64,000 nucleotides of DNA from Pseudobacillus wudalianchiensis (GTDB taxonomy: Bacteria > Bacillota > Bacilli > Bacillales > Domibacillaceae), in contig NZ_MAYT01000001.1 of NCBI RefSeq assembly GCF_001685015.1, forward strand, positions 248,001 to 312,000, in the 5' to 3' direction. How positions within the stretch are numbered: the stretch's first letter is position 1; every line of letters starts with the position of its first letter. The position numbers were made by a program, and so were the translations under genes. A model generated the notes under the pieces. The model did not search any database and was not told the DNA's origin. It was given only the letters and a program-made list of their open reading frames with translations. This document shows, piece after piece, positions 27,574 to 36,477 of this stretch.

Positions 27574-29758
27574 CTACGGTTAGGTCATCCGGATAGATGG
27601 ACAAATATTTGACTTTAGGAAGAGTTTCGAAGTTTTGCAGTAACACGTCTTCGTTGTAATTGACGATGAAGCGGGAATAGAAACCCTCTTGGTCTTTAAC
27701 ACTAACTTCCTCAGGTTTCCCATCTGAATCCTTCTCAGTTTTTCCGCGTATCGCGTTAATTTCCAATTGACTTTTTGCAAAAAGGCCCCCGTCTACGTAA
27801 AAGAGTGAGCCAACGCCGTATAATTCAGCTTCACCCTCTGTATAGAAAAATCCTTTGATCGGTTTAATGTTCAATTTACTATCATCTACATGATCAGCCG
27901 GTACATAGTTTGTATTAGGTGTTTCCTCCAGCTCTTCGTAATTGTTAAATTCGTTAATTCGCGTGATCACTAAGCCAGCTTCTCCAGAAAGTAGAATAAG
28001 CTGTTTTATCTGATTGTTCATTGTATCCTCGTCTTCTAAGCCAACAATATTTAAGTTGGAAACCATTGCTTCTCCGGAGGCGTACATAACTCCATCTACC
28101 TTTAATTCATCGTTTTCTTTTGCCGTTCCTTCCGTATTGCCGCGTAAAATCAATTTTCCCTTTGCATAGACGTTACCTTTAAAGGATGTCTCAAGTTTTT
28201 CATCGAGATTATCATAGATCAGCAATGTAATATTATTATTATTTTCATTTCCTAAGGAAAGGATATTTCCTTTTATCTTAGCTTGCCCGTTTAATGTAAG
28301 GACAATAGTATCCTCTTTATTTTCTCGTTCCTCTAGCTTGCCAGCTACAAGGTCATTAGTTAACACTAATTTTCCGTCAGTTTCGTTTGTTATGTTTATT
28401 TTTTCGGCTGCAAATAGGTTTTGCTTCTTTGGAGTACCCTCATTGGAAATAAACATCGTGTCTTTATTCGTGATCGTTAATGTTTGCTCGGTAGCAATCG
28501 CTTTTTTTGTTTCAACTGTACCCTTATTGTTCATTAATGTAATCGCGCCCTGAGATGCTATATTACCTGCGATTGATAGATTGCCATTATATGAAATGAT
28601 TTTAACTGTTCCAGTTGCATAAATATTGTTGAACGTCATGCTTTGATTGGCGACGATCAAAAGATCACCATGAACATAGAGATCATCCGCAATTATTTTT
28701 TTGTTGGTGTTCGTGATGATCAAGTCACCAACGTGTTTACCAGCTTCTCCTAAAACGTCTTGATCATTAAAAACGATAGTCTTTTCAGGTATAGGGCCTG
28801 GGAGGCTCTTTGCTACTTCTATACCTTTAGCTATGTCATTTTGTAATGAAGGCACCGCTGTCGATAGACTATCTTTATTTGGTACAGCAACTTTTCCAAG
28901 CGCTTTTCGTTGCTCTTCCTCAAATGCTCCTTCAAAGTCAATTTCCTGATACTGGCTGTCATTTTTTAAAGCTGGCACCTTGTCTTTGTAAAAATATGTT
29001 TTTCCTTCCTCATCTCGACTCCTTAAAAGATCAAGAATTTCCTGTAAGTGTCTGCTGTTAAATTCACTCGCATAAAGATCTTTCATAATAGAAGGATAAG
29101 GTGTAGCCATCTTCTTATCCGGACCCTTTTCTGGATCATAGGCTCCACTGTAATATTTAGCATTTTTACTAATCAATAATTGATTAGCGAAAATGTTTCC
29201 GTTAATGTTCGGTGAGCCATTTAAGATGAGCTTTCCATCTTCAGCCCCTACCGCATATTTTAAAAAGCTTGGCAGCGGGGAAATAATGAGCCGCTTAGTT
29301 GCTGTTCGGCGAATGTTTCCTTTTTCTTCCCCAGTTTTGGCTGTGACATAAATTTCGTATACGCGTGTTAGTGTATTGTTAAATTCCGCGGGAGTTAAAT
29401 AACCTTTAGCTGTCGTTACATCTTTAAAATCTATTTTCTCAATCCCTTTTATTGGATCTTCATACCGCATTTTTAATGTGGTGAGGATCTCATCAATTTG
29501 CGCCGAAACACTGCCTGTAGTTAATTTAGCGATTTCATATTTTGGTGAGCTTTGCAGTTCGGCAGACAAATCAGCTGTTATTTGGTCAATGACTTTAATA
29601 GAGGCAAATGCCTTGGCGATTTCCTCTTTACGAATTTCTGTCCTTTTTGTCCCGCCGAGCGTAGAGGCGATGATGCTTAAGCCTAAAGCAGTGAAAATAA
29701 CGGTTATTAATAACACAAGCAGTAGGGCATTTCCTTTATTGTTGTGCATAAGGTTCAT
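27569..29758 (-). CDS. PilX/PulK-like minor pilin with beta-solenoid body
   Basis: 729 residues. The N-terminus is a type III-like prepilin: NNKG followed by a 22-residue hydrophobic helix (NALLLVLLITVIFTALG), so prepilin peptidase would cut after Gly9. Position +5 is Leu, not the usual Glu, as in PulK/GspK and PilX-type tip subunits. The body (about 170-640) is a long run of short beta repeats rich in GN and GD turns (for example KGNVYAKGKLILRGN), like bactofilin or polymer-forming cytoskeletal folds and probably a beta-solenoid. Its start overlaps the stop of the previous pilin gene by one base (TAATG). Last gene of a three-gene minor-pilin operon. Confidence 0.8.
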   Translation of the reverse strand: MNLMHNNKGNALLLVLLITVIFTALGLSIIASTLGGTKRTEIRKEEIAKAFASIKVIDQITADLSAELQSSPKYEIAKLTTGSVSAQIDEILTTLKMRYEDPIKGIEKIDFKDVTTAKGYLTPAEFNNTLTRVYEIYVTAKTGEEKGNIRRTATKRLIISPLPSFLKYAVGAEDGKLILNGSPNINGNIFANQLLISKNAKYYSGAYDPEKGPDKKMATPYPSIMKDLYASEFNSRHLQEILDLLRSRDEEGKTYFYKDKVPALKNDSQYQEIDFEGAFEEEQRKALGKVAVPNKDSLSTAVPSLQNDIAKGIEVAKSLPGPIPEKTIVFNDQDVLGEAGKHVGDLIITNTNKKIIADDLYVHGDLLIVANQSMTFNNIYATGTVKIISYNGNLSIAGNIASQGAITLMNNKGTVETKKAIATEQTLTITNKDTMFISNEGTPKKQNLFAAEKINITNETDGKLVLTNDLVAGKLEERENKEDTIVLTLNGQAKIKGNILSLGNENNNNITLLIYDNLDEKLETSFKGNVYAKGKLILRGNTEGTAKENDELKVDGVMYASGEAMVSNLNIVGLEDEDTMNNQIKQLILLSGEAGLVITRINEFNNYEELEETPNTNYVPADHVDDSKLNIKPIKGFFYTEGEAELYGVGSLFYVDGGLFAKSQLEINAIRGKTEKDSDGKPEEVSVKDQEGFYSRFIVNYNEDVLLQNFETLPKVKYLSIYPDDLTVE

Positions 29759-30357
29759 TAGAAACCAAACTCACTTTCTAGATCGAGATTTTGACTTGTC
29801 TTTGCATCGCCGAGCTTCATGTTAATTTTGATTAAGCCAGAGGAGCACTTTCCATTAGAATCCGTTTCCTGACAAGAGAAGGAAAGGGTTGTATCTTTAA
29901 AATCCGATTTTGTTTCCACCGGAACCCCTTTGATCTGCAGGACGGTTCTTTCGTCTTCCTCAGCTACTTTTATTTCCGTTTCTTTTACTTCGCTTTTTGC
30001 TTCTTTTTCTATGTCATAGTAGGTTGTCTTTTCAGCCCCTACTCTTTTTAACTTGGCCTCTTTTGCGTCCACTATTTTAATGCAATTTGTTCCACAGCTT
30101 TCCACGTAGTCAAATGGCGTGGCGAAAAATTCATTCATGATCATCGTGACGGCATAATCAGCATCTTCGCGAAATTGGACTTCAGCGGTTTGCCGGACAT
30201 ATGCTTTTTGCCCGCCGTTAAAGACAGACCAGACGATCGGAGAGATAATCGCCATAATGACAATGGTCAGCAGCACTTCTATAAGAGTGAGCCCGCTTTT
30301 ATCGCAAATCCTCGCTTTTAATCGTTCCTTCCAGCTCGGTTTCTTTTTTCTTTTCAT
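29758..30357 (-). CDS. Minor type IV prepilin (GspJ/PilW-like)
   Basis: 199 residues. A basic leader of 22 residues ends KSG, followed by LTLIEVLLTIVIMAIISP with Glu at mature position 5 (Glu27), the canonical prepilin signal. The globular part contains two cysteine pairs (CGTNC, and CQETDSNGKC), compatible with disulfides outside the cell. The start lies 59 bases inside the upstream pilin gene, which is an unusually long overlap, and no strong ribosome-binding site is seen. No in-frame alternative start exists before the prepilin motif, so coupling by re-initiation is likely. Confidence 0.85.
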   Translation of the reverse strand: MKRKKKPSWKERLKARICDKSGLTLIEVLLTIVIMAIISPIVWSVFNGGQKAYVRQTAEVQFREDADYAVTMIMNEFFATPFDYVESCGTNCIKIVDAKEAKLKRVGAEKTTYYDIEKEAKSEVKETEIKVAEEDERTVLQIKGVPVETKSDFKDTTLSFSCQETDSNGKCSSGLIKINMKLGDAKTSQNLDLESEFGF

Positions 30358-30862
30358 TTTGATACCAGCTCACCTTCACTTTGACTGGGATGTAATAGTT
30401 ATAAAATGTATCATTATTTTCTTCTTCAGCGGTTTTTTCAGAGCTCACCGTTACATAATAGTCTCCGCCATTAATTGTAACGGGCCGACAGCCAGTTGGG
30501 AGTGGCGGAGGTTCCTCCATTTTGGATTCTGATAAGGGGTTAAGAGTATATCCTTCTGTTTGATCACCTGAATCTTTACACAAATACAACCCAAACTGAT
30601 CCTCAGTAGCCGTAACGGGAGTGGCGTCCGTGTAAAAACTATTTCTTATTTCGATAAAGTTTTCTTTCTCTAAAAACATCATCGCATTTCTCGCTACATT
30701 GAGCGCTATCGTTTTATTCTGATTAGAAAGGTTATAAGTACCTGCCTGATAGAAAAAATGTGTAAAGGTTAGTAGAACGATTGACAAAATCGTCATAGCG
30801 AGCAAAAGCTCCAATAAAGTGACACCTTTTTGTGACCGACATACAAGTTTCGACAGGTTCAT
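30299..30862 (-). CDS. Minor type IV prepilin (PilV/GspI-like)
   Basis: 187 residues. Leader MNLSKLVCRSQKG is followed by VTLLELLLAMTILSIVLLTF, with cleavage after Gly13 and Glu18 at mature position 5. First gene of the minus-strand minor-pilin operon. The ATG at 30862 has AAGGG 6 bases upstream. The longer frame starts with TTG at 30880 and no better site. Such minor pilins usually form the priming or tip complex of the pilus. Confidence 0.87.
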   Translation of the reverse strand: MNLSKLVCRSQKGVTLLELLLAMTILSIVLLTFTHFFYQAGTYNLSNQNKTIALNVARNAMMFLEKENFIEIRNSFYTDATPVTATEDQFGLYLCKDSGDQTEGYTLNPLSESKMEEPPPLPTGCRPVTINGGDYYVTVSSEKTAEEENNDTFYNYYIPVKVKVSWYQNEKKKETELEGTIKSEDLR

Positions 30863-30893
30863 CGCTTTCCCTTCTTTCAAAATAGCTGACTTT

Positions 30894-30938
30894 ATTATAC
30901 AATATTTTGTAGTTCATTTTTCCTTTAATCGGTAAGAT
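30894..30938. promoter_or_regulatory. Divergent promoter region of the pilus genes
   Basis: A perfect TATAAT is on the minus strand at 30899-30894, serving the minor pilins, and TAAGAT is on the plus strand at 30933-30938, serving the main pilus run. Neither has a convincing -35 hexamer at 16-18 bases, so both assignments are tentative and could need an activator. Confidence 0.45.
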
Positions 30939-30973
30939 ATGAATATATTTCTCCAAAGGTGAGGCGTTCTTAC

Positions 30974-32719
30974 ATGACCCGTTTAGTTCTGATGTTAATG
31001 GCCTTTTTTTTAGCTATACCAATTTTATATTTTCTTCCTTTGGGGTTAACGATAACAGGAAGTTTTTTGCTGTTAAGCATCGCTTTGCTGATTGCGGGAG
31101 GTAGTGTTTTTATGGAGCCCTATGTGCCGCTGTGGCAGAACGTGCTCGTTTGTTTACTTCTTGTGGCTGCGATGGCTTATTTTTTGTTTAAGTATAAGGG
31201 CCATAAGATTATGAGCGAATGGCCGGGGAATAAAGAGGAGAGCCCAGATGAAGATTGGCTTGAAATAGAGGGGGAAATGACCGAAAAGAAAGAGGAAAAG
31301 CGGCTTGCACAAATAGAAGAGCCATCGCTAAAGGCTTCTTTGTTTGAAACAAATATGAATCAAACAATTGGACAGACAGAGCAGGAAACGAAGCCTCTGT
31401 ATATAGACAAGGAAGCTAATAAGCTAGAGGCAGGAGCAGAACAGCTGTATGAACAAGTGGAGTTAGAACCGGCTGCAGGCAAAGAAGCCGTTCCCACGGA
31501 AGAAGCTGAAGCATTGGAAGCAGATCTGGAAAGCTTATTAGCAAGAGAAGAAGAACTGTCCATTTTTGATCAAGAGACACCGGAAGAAACCGATGTACCC
31601 CATGGGCATGAAGAGGAACACTATTATTTAGAGAGCTTATTTGACGAAATAATAGAAGAAGAGAAACATGAACCATCGATGTCCAGGACAGAAGAAAAGA
31701 ATTTGGAAGCTGATAGAGAAATAGCTTTTGAAAATATAGCAGAACAGGAAGCAGACTATATTGCTCCATTGAATCATTTAGATTTTGATGAATTATTTGA
31801 AGCAGAGTCTGATATGGAAGAAAAAACAGAAATGATGGAAGCCCTCGCTCCTAAAGAAGATGAGGAAGCCCCGTCAGCGGTAAATAAATTGGAAGAGGCG
31901 GACTTCCTGTACGGTGAAGAAGAGATAAAAGAGCGGTTGCTTGAGCAAGAAGAGTTCCTTCACGAGTGGGAATCTGAAATAGAAGAGCCGGCAGATTCTA
32001 AAGAAATAGTAGATACTGCCGACGAACTAACAGAAGAAGAGATGGGAAACACCCATCAAGAGGGGGACCAGCCTCTAATAGTGGAACGAGATGAATCCGC
32101 TCCTATGCTGCCGGAATCAGAGGTTAATGATGAGCAGCCAGAAGAAGAGTTAGAGAAACATAATCAGGAAGAGGCCCAGCTTCCAACGTTGGAATCAGAG
32201 GAACCTACTCTTGTGTTGTCAGAAGCAGAGGCTAATAATGAGGAGCAGCTGCCGGAAGAGGAAGAGCTAGAAGAGCATGCTCAAGGAGAGTTTCACCCTT
32301 CAACGCTGAAACTAGATGAATCTGTTCCTGCGCTGCCTGAAGAAGCAGCTGATGATGAGGAACATTTGGAAGAAGAGATCATGGAGTCTTTACCTGAAGA
32401 AGTAGAAAGAGCTCCGTTATCCCGTGAGTGGCTTCATATAATCATACAAGAACTAGAATTGAAAAAAGAACTGTGGACGTTTGCAGCAGCAGAGGAAGCG
32501 ATACAAGGTTATTTGCGCGCACCGCTGAACGACCGGGACTATTATACATTTGCTAAATTGCTTCTCTCTTTTTACGTAGAGAAAGGGGCGTTTGAGAAAG
32601 CTTCTAACTGGACAGCTGAATTGAAAGATCGCTTTTCAGCTTATCCAATCATCATACAAGAATTACAGTTAGTAGAATCCTATATAGACGAAAAATTTAA
32701 TGAAGACAGGTGGAAGTAA
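30974..32719 (+). CDS. Membrane protein with long acidic repeats and C-terminal TPR-like domain
   Basis: 581 residues. Three hydrophobic helices lie within the first 75 residues. A highly acidic, Glu-rich region (about 85-475) follows, probably extended and cytoplasmic. Its last part holds three imperfect repeats of about 43 residues (DESAPMLPESE, EEPTLVLSEAE, DESVPALPEEA). The C-terminal 100 residues (from LSREWLHIIIQELELKK) are helical and TPR-like. AAGGTGAGG lies 9 bases before the ATG. I do not recognise the family. As first gene of the plus-strand pilus run it may be a membrane scaffold for the machine; this is inference. Confidence 0.75.
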   Translation: MTRLVLMLMAFFLAIPILYFLPLGLTITGSFLLLSIALLIAGGSVFMEPYVPLWQNVLVCLLLVAAMAYFLFKYKGHKIMSEWPGNKEESPDEDWLEIEGEMTEKKEEKRLAQIEEPSLKASLFETNMNQTIGQTEQETKPLYIDKEANKLEAGAEQLYEQVELEPAAGKEAVPTEEAEALEADLESLLAREEELSIFDQETPEETDVPHGHEEEHYYLESLFDEIIEEEKHEPSMSRTEEKNLEADREIAFENIAEQEADYIAPLNHLDFDELFEAESDMEEKTEMMEALAPKEDEEAPSAVNKLEEADFLYGEEEIKERLLEQEEFLHEWESEIEEPADSKEIVDTADELTEEEMGNTHQEGDQPLIVERDESAPMLPESEVNDEQPEEELEKHNQEEAQLPTLESEEPTLVLSEAEANNEEQLPEEEELEEHAQGEFHPSTLKLDESVPALPEEAADDEEHLEEEIMESLPEEVERAPLSREWLHIIIQELELKKELWTFAAAEEAIQGYLRAPLNDRDYYTFAKLLLSFYVEKGAFEKASNWTAELKDRFSAYPIIIQELQLVESYIDEKFNEDRWK

Positions 32720-32721
32720 AC

Positions 32722-33420
32722 ATGAAAAAAAGCGCAGAAATTAAAGGATTGCCTATTATTAGCATTATGGATGGTTCGGAAATCGGACGTGTTAAATCAT
32801 TAATTATTAACCCTGACCAGGGCACTGTTGATTTTTTTACCATTGAACATGAAGAGTGGCAAGTAGGCGGCAAAGCCATTCCTTTTAAAAAAGTGATTGG
32901 CATTGGTGAGTATGCCCTCACGATTGAAAATGAAGGGGCTATTATTGATCTGAATGAAATTCCAATTGCGAGTGATTTATTGAACCGTAAAACAAAGATC
33001 GAAAATACGAAACTTATGACACGCAAAGGCCAGTTAATCGGCGAGGCAAAAGAATACGTTATCGATGATGAAACAGGGAAAATTGTCAATCTTGAAGTAA
33101 AGGTTCAAGGCGACATGATGACACTTGATCACGAATTTGTCGTTACCTATGGAAAGGATATCATTATTGTGACAGAGGAAGCAGGGACACATCTCCATTC
33201 TATTGAAGCAGAACAAAAGCCAGCTGGAGCAAACGGTCTTGCGGCGATCGAACAGCAGCAGGATGAGTTGCTAAAAGGTAAAACGGTTCGCAAAGATATT
33301 ATTGGAATGAATAGGGAAGTTCTCATTTCTCAAGGGACAGTACTGAACGAGCAGTCTATTCGCACCGCAAGAGAAGCAGGTCCAGAAGTATTCGTAGAGC
33401 TGAGCATGAACGTAGAATAA
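32722..33420 (+). CDS. Double PRC-barrel domain protein
   Basis: 232 residues with two PRC-barrel-type beta domains: about 5-80 (KGLPIISIMDGSEIGRVKSL) and about 90-160 (LMTRKGQLIGEAKEYVIDDE). A short C-terminal region follows. Cytoplasmic, no signal peptide. PRC barrels mediate protein or RNA contacts, as in RimM and the photosynthetic reaction centre H subunit; a type IV pilus role is suggested only by its place between pilus genes. AGGTGG is 8 bases before the ATG, and the gene sits 2 bases after the preceding stop. Confidence 0.8.
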   Translation: MKKSAEIKGLPIISIMDGSEIGRVKSLIINPDQGTVDFFTIEHEEWQVGGKAIPFKKVIGIGEYALTIENEGAIIDLNEIPIASDLLNRKTKIENTKLMTRKGQLIGEAKEYVIDDETGKIVNLEVKVQGDMMTLDHEFVVTYGKDIIIVTEEAGTHLHSIEAEQKPAGANGLAAIEQQQDELLKGKTVRKDIIGMNREVLISQGTVLNEQSIRTAREAGPEVFVELSMNVE

Positions 33421-33444
33421 TGAACAGGGAAAGGGTGTCAGCCT

Positions 33445-34785
33445 ATGAACAAGCAAGGCTTTCTTCGGATTTTGCTCATTCTAGCGATCATGACAGCTTA
33501 TTTCGTAACATTTTCTTCCTACGGCTCCGTTGCATATGAAAAAATCTTTCACTTGTCGACCGGCTTTGATGAAGGAACGAAAATTGGTCCAATAGACATC
33601 TCGCAGCAAACAAAAGTCGAAGCATTAAAGCAGCTACACACCCAAACAGAAGAGTGGCAGAAAGACAAAAAGATTACATTACAATATGTCGAAAAAGAAG
33701 CGGCACTTGATCCCGGTATGGTTGAATTCCAGTCAAAAACATCTGTCAAGAAGGCGGTTTCCGGTCAGGAAAATCCGCTTTTATGCATGGTAGATAAATC
33801 TGCTATTGAAGAAGCCGTTCGTGAAAAGTTTCCGAAGGTCAGCAAGAAATCACTAGATTATGATGGAATAGCGAGCGACCTGCAGGACATCGCTTCCTCT
33901 TTACAAAAGGATGGAACGGTTATTGATCTATCACTCTATTTAAAAAAAGAAGAAAAGCAGGAAGTTGTCGCTGAGGCGCTGCTTGGAAATGATGTGCTGA
34001 CGCGGGAACTGCAAGCTTTTATTAAGCAAACACCTGCCGTCAAACTAAAAAGCAATATTGCATTCTCTTTTTTAGATTGGATGGAAGAGGCAGATGATCT
34101 GTCCTTGGATGAAGAGGATAAAAATGTCCTTTCTTCTTTATTATACCGGCTCGTGTTGCAGACAAACTTTTTAATTTTTGAAAAAAATCAAGGCACTGAG
34201 CTTCCATCTTATATTGAGCTTGGATATGAAGCGAAGGTGAATAAAGTAAAAGAGCTGGATTTTATTTTTATGAATGAAAACCCTGCAGATTATACGTTGG
34301 AGTTAAAGATAGTCAATAACAAACTATATGGGGCTATTAAAGGTTTACCGTTTGCTTATGACTACAAAGGCATTTTAAAAAACAAGAAAGTGCTGAAGCC
34401 AAAAACGATTTTGCATTTTTCTCCTAATTTGCCATATGGACAATGGCAATTGAAGCGCCCAGGTAAAAAGGGCGAATTAATTCAAATGTACCGTGTTGTC
34501 TATAATGGGCAATCGGAGCGAATGAAAGAGGAGAAAGTGAGTGAAGATTTTTATCCGCCTATTCATCGGATTGAAGTGTACAGCACACAGGAGCCGCCGA
34601 TAGAAAAACCGGAGGAAGCCGAAAGCAGCGAAGAGAAGCCGGCAGATGAAACTGAAAAGGCTCCTGAAACGAACGTGCCAAAAACAGAAACTCCGTCTGT
34701 TCAAGAGCCGCCTGCACAACAAACAGAAGAGTCAAATAAACAGGCGCCAGCAGTCGCTGACGAGTTACCGGGTGAAGCAAAATAA
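33445..34785 (+). CDS. VanW/G5-like exported protein
   Basis: 446 residues. One N-terminal membrane anchor (about 8-30) and an extracytoplasmic body. Residues 30-100 (GTKIGPIDISQQTKVEALKQ) resemble the peptidoglycan-binding-like repeat that precedes VanW domains. The segment from about 280 (LYGAIKGLPFAYDYKGILK) is VanW-like. It ends in a G5-like stretch (QLKRPGKKGELIQMYRVVYN). The last 60 residues are Pro/Glu/Thr-rich and disordered. Direct neighbour of pilB. It could connect the pilus machine with the cell wall, but this is not shown by sequence. Confidence 0.7.
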   Translation: MNKQGFLRILLILAIMTAYFVTFSSYGSVAYEKIFHLSTGFDEGTKIGPIDISQQTKVEALKQLHTQTEEWQKDKKITLQYVEKEAALDPGMVEFQSKTSVKKAVSGQENPLLCMVDKSAIEEAVREKFPKVSKKSLDYDGIASDLQDIASSLQKDGTVIDLSLYLKKEEKQEVVAEALLGNDVLTRELQAFIKQTPAVKLKSNIAFSFLDWMEEADDLSLDEEDKNVLSSLLYRLVLQTNFLIFEKNQGTELPSYIELGYEAKVNKVKELDFIFMNENPADYTLELKIVNNKLYGAIKGLPFAYDYKGILKNKKVLKPKTILHFSPNLPYGQWQLKRPGKKGELIQMYRVVYNGQSERMKEEKVSEDFYPPIHRIEVYSTQEPPIEKPEEAESSEEKPADETEKAPETNVPKTETPSVQEPPAQQTEESNKQAPAVADELPGEAK

Positions 34786-34809
34786 TGTCAGTAAATGAAG
34801 GGGAAGATT

Positions 34810-36471
34810 ATGCGTCAGCAGCGTAAGCGTTTAGGAGATTTATTAGTAGAAGCCGGTTTGCTAACGGAGGAACAATTACAAACTACCCTTGCGGAAAAAA
34901 CGGAAGGCCAAAAGCTTGGAGATGCTCTTTTACAGCGAGGGTACATTACCGAACAGCAGTTAATTGAGGTATTAGAGTTCCAGCTTGGCATTCCACACGT
35001 CAGCTTATATCGTTACCCGCTAGATATAAAGCTTTTAAGCTTGATTCCGAAAGAAACAGCGAAACGACAGTTGATGATTCCTCTAAAAAAGGAAGAAAAC
35101 CGGCTGTTCGTCGCCATGGCCGATCCGATGGACTATTATTCTATTGAAGATTTGCGGCTTTCTACCGGTTTTCAAATTGAGACAGCCATTGCTACGAAAG
35201 ACGATATTATTCGAGCGATTAAAAAATATTATGATGTAGACGATAGTTTTGATGAGTTAACTCTTCCGTCACCGCAAGAAGAGCTGCCAGGAGACCCGGC
35301 TTTTGCAGAAGAGGATTCGCCGATTGTCCGGCTTGTGAATCAGCTGCTTTCTAATGCGGTAACAGAGAAGGCAAGTGACATTCATATCGACCCGCAAGAA
35401 ACAAAGGTAATCGTCCGGTTCCGGGTAGACGGTATGCTGCAGATTGAGCGTCAGCTGCCAAAGCATTTGCAGAGCATGCTAATCGCCCGGATTAAGATTA
35501 TGGCGAGTCTCGATATTACGGAGCACAGGGTGCCACAGGACGGGCGGATTAAAACAAATGTTGATTTCCGTCCCATTGACTTGCGTGTTTCCACATTGCC
35601 AACGATTTACGGCGAAAAGGTTGTCATGCGGATTCTGGATTTAAGCAGCTCGCTGAACGATTTGAATCAGCTTGGCTTTAACAGTGTAAATTTAAAACGG
35701 TTTAAGAGCATGATCGAAAGCCCGAATGGCATTGTTCTCATTACGGGGCCGACCGGATCAGGTAAATCATCGACCTTGTACGCTGCCTTGAACAAGCTTA
35801 ACCAGGAAGAGGTCAACATTATTACAGTGGAAGATCCGGTAGAGTACCAGCTTGAAGGCGTTAACCAAATACAAGTGAATCCTAATGTTGGCTTAACCTT
35901 TGCGGCAGGACTGCGCTCAATTTTACGGCAGGACCCTAATATTATTATGGTTGGGGAAATCCGCGATAAAGAAACAGCTGAAGTAGCCATCCGTGCCTCG
36001 CTAACGGGACACTTAGTCCTCAGTACATTGCATACGAATGATTCACTGACAAGCATTACCCGTTTGGTAGACATGGGAGTCGAGCCCTTTCTCGTCGCTT
36101 CTTCTGTGAGTGGCATCGTCGCCCAGCGGCTTGTAAGGAAAGTATGTCGTGACTGTGCGGAAGAACAAGAAGTATCTCAGCGAGAAAAAGAAATTTTTGC
36201 CCAGCGTGGGCTGCGAATTGAAAAGGTAACGAGAGGGCGCGGCTGCTCTTCTTGTAATATGACAGGGTACAAAGGGCGGTTAGCTATCCATGAAGTGCTG
36301 ACAATGACGGAAGAGATTAGAAAGGTCATCTTGAACAATGAGCCTTTTTCAAAAATGAAAGAGATAGCGCGCAAACAAAAAACTATTTTCTTAATCGACG
36401 ATGGCTTGCTGAAAGTCAAGCAAGGAATAACCACAACAGAAGAAGTACTGCGCGCTGCCTTAATGGAGTAG
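34810..36471 (+). CDS. pilB: Type IV pilus extension ATPase PilB
   Basis: 553-residue GspE-family hexameric ATPase that powers pilin polymerisation at the cytoplasmic membrane. Two MshEN-type N-terminal domains (LGDLLVEAGLLTEEQL; LGDALLQRGYITEQQL) occupy about 1-140. Walker A GPTGSGKS is at 313-320, followed by the Asp box and the Walker B segment IIMVGEIRD. A zinc tetracysteine is formed by Cys446/Cys449 and Cys479/Cys482. The complete MshEN region separates it from the shorter ComGA of the competence pseudopilus. The ATG at 34810 follows GGGG by 6 bases. Confidence 0.96.
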   Translation: MRQQRKRLGDLLVEAGLLTEEQLQTTLAEKTEGQKLGDALLQRGYITEQQLIEVLEFQLGIPHVSLYRYPLDIKLLSLIPKETAKRQLMIPLKKEENRLFVAMADPMDYYSIEDLRLSTGFQIETAIATKDDIIRAIKKYYDVDDSFDELTLPSPQEELPGDPAFAEEDSPIVRLVNQLLSNAVTEKASDIHIDPQETKVIVRFRVDGMLQIERQLPKHLQSMLIARIKIMASLDITEHRVPQDGRIKTNVDFRPIDLRVSTLPTIYGEKVVMRILDLSSSLNDLNQLGFNSVNLKRFKSMIESPNGIVLITGPTGSGKSSTLYAALNKLNQEEVNIITVEDPVEYQLEGVNQIQVNPNVGLTFAAGLRSILRQDPNIIMVGEIRDKETAEVAIRASLTGHLVLSTLHTNDSLTSITRLVDMGVEPFLVASSVSGIVAQRLVRKVCRDCAEEQEVSQREKEIFAQRGLRIEKVTRGRGCSSCNMTGYKGRLAIHEVLTMTEEIRKVILNNEPFSKMKEIARKQKTIFLIDDGLLKVKQGITTTEEVLRAALME

Positions 36472-36477
36472 TGGGAA

